In this document: positions 63,910-64,000 of the stretch, in pieces
Position numbering within the stretch: position 1 is the first letter of the stretch
Layout of the letters: every line of letters starts with the position of its first letter
NCBI GenBank assembly: GCA_029961685.1
Contig: JARWKL010000008.1
Span: 19,377,981 to 19,441,980 of the forward strand
Origin: Aristolochia californica
Taxonomy: Eukaryota > Streptophyta > Magnoliopsida > Piperales > Aristolochiaceae
Direction of reading: 5' to 3'
DNA length: 64,000 nt
Translations under genes and position numbers: made by a program
Notes under the pieces: model-generated
What the model was told of the DNA's origin: nothing
The model's input: the letters and a program-made list of their open reading frames with translations, nothing else
The model's database searches: none

Positions 63910-64000
63910 TGATATATAAAATCTAAAAAGAGTTTACAATCCCTAAAAATTATAGAAACTTTATGGAATTATCTCTCTCTACATTTGTGCAATGTGCATT

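Larger units (their letters stand above)
1..64000. repeat. Satellite array, ~672-bp monomer, head to tail
   Basis: The same ordered series of motifs returns about every 672-675 bp across the window. In order, from the landmark GATTGGGAGTC: CACTCAGTTAAAAATC; a C-rich box; CAGAACCTGATATATAAA; TTACAATCCCTAAAAATTAC; GGAATTATCTCTCTCTACA; TTTGTGCATTGTGCATTTCC; a T-tract then AAATCAAAACTTGAG; CTTCATCTCGTAAAC and an A-tract; AGATAAAAGGCAAATAGATC; TTTATTCACACACCACAAATG; TTGTTATCCAAGTTTGGG; ATTCCACTAGTTCAACCC; AAGAAAGAGATTTTTCTAC; the inverted-repeat and BamHI region; GGTGGGATATTTACCCGAG; AAGCCATTATTTTGCCCATT; ATCATAGATGAT; TTTATCATGCGTAACGGGC. Both window edges fall inside monomers, so the array continues beyond them. 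Orientation is uniform. The family is not one I recognise. Monomer length was measured by hand from landmark positions. Confidence 0.98.
53691..64000. repeat. Divergent satellite monomers, right segment
   Basis: Landmarks: 54188, 54859, 55533, 56201, 56528, 57253, 57915 (missing 11 bp of the landmark itself), 58553, 59200, 59838, 60512, 61170, 61846, 62510, 63182 and 63846. Steps of 638-676 bp dominate. Exceptions are 327 bp (56201) and 725 bp (56528). A 29-bp gap at about 58847 removes AAAGAATTTAAAGCAATAAC. No gene was seen, and the window ends inside a monomer. Confidence 0.93.

Noticed and set aside
1..64000. CRISPR array or other repeat-spacer system
   Set aside because: The repeat covers the whole unit of about 672 bp with no alternation of constant repeat and unique spacer, and there are no associated genes.
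1..64000. AT-rich organellar or bacterial genome
   Set aside because: There are no tRNA, rRNA or coding genes in 64 kb, and the long tandem array, LTR-like insertion and telomere heptamers fit nuclear plant heterochromatin.
1..64000. Calling the array a centromere
   Set aside because: Monomer length and HOR structure alone do not show this. No chromatin evidence is available, and a subtelomeric or other heterochromatic site is equally possible.

Overview
The window is one continuous block of plant-type satellite DNA with no gene that I can support. It is about 95 head-to-tail copies, plus a few fragments, of one very AT-rich monomer. The most common spacing between equivalent points in neighbouring copies is 672-675 bp. 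I measured this by locating the landmark GATTGGGAGTC (or its variants) in each monomer; the positions are in the segment entries. All copies lie in the same orientation, and I saw no inverted copy. The organism is most likely a land plant. The evidence is a short patch of Arabidopsis-type telomere heptamers (CCCTAAA) at 43448-43468, an inserted element with the form of a plant LTR, and the general satellite organisation. I cannot name the species or a published satellite family.

Layout: 1-4972, divergent monomers. 4973-10728, a recent higher-order repeat (HOR) of four monomers (2.65 kb) present 2.2 times, with copies about 99% identical by eye. 10729-21912, divergent monomers with several truncations, a tandem pair of like variants (about 17.9-18.7 kb) and a probable dimer duplication (19.4-21.7 kb). 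21913-25956, a recent three-monomer HOR (2.02 kb) present twice. 25957-33789, divergent monomers with many internal deletions. 33790-42742, a seven-monomer HOR (4.5 kb) present twice and more diverged, with a private 140-bp deletion in copy 2. 42743-53279, divergent monomers holding the telomere-like patch and traces of an older, decayed four-monomer HOR whose junction lies inside a mosaic monomer near 49.6 kb. 53285-53685, a 401-bp insertion with TGTTA/TAACA ends and a perfect 5-bp target duplication (TTTTC), best read as a solo LTR. 53691-64000, divergent monomers with one severe truncation and local duplications.

Each monomer keeps recognisable landmarks: a C-rich box, the only GC-rich part; a run of A/T tracts; a BamHI site (GGATCC); an 8-bp inverted repeat flanking ATGCAT; and the dyad ATCAT-AG-ATGAT. 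Short ORFs of 60-89 codons recur because the monomer recurs. They are interrupted differently from copy to copy and I do not regard them as genes. The biological interest is the record of satellite evolution: nested duplications of two, three, four and seven monomers of different ages, microhomology deletions, a retroelement insertion that dates part of the array, and a telomere-like patch inside a satellite unit.
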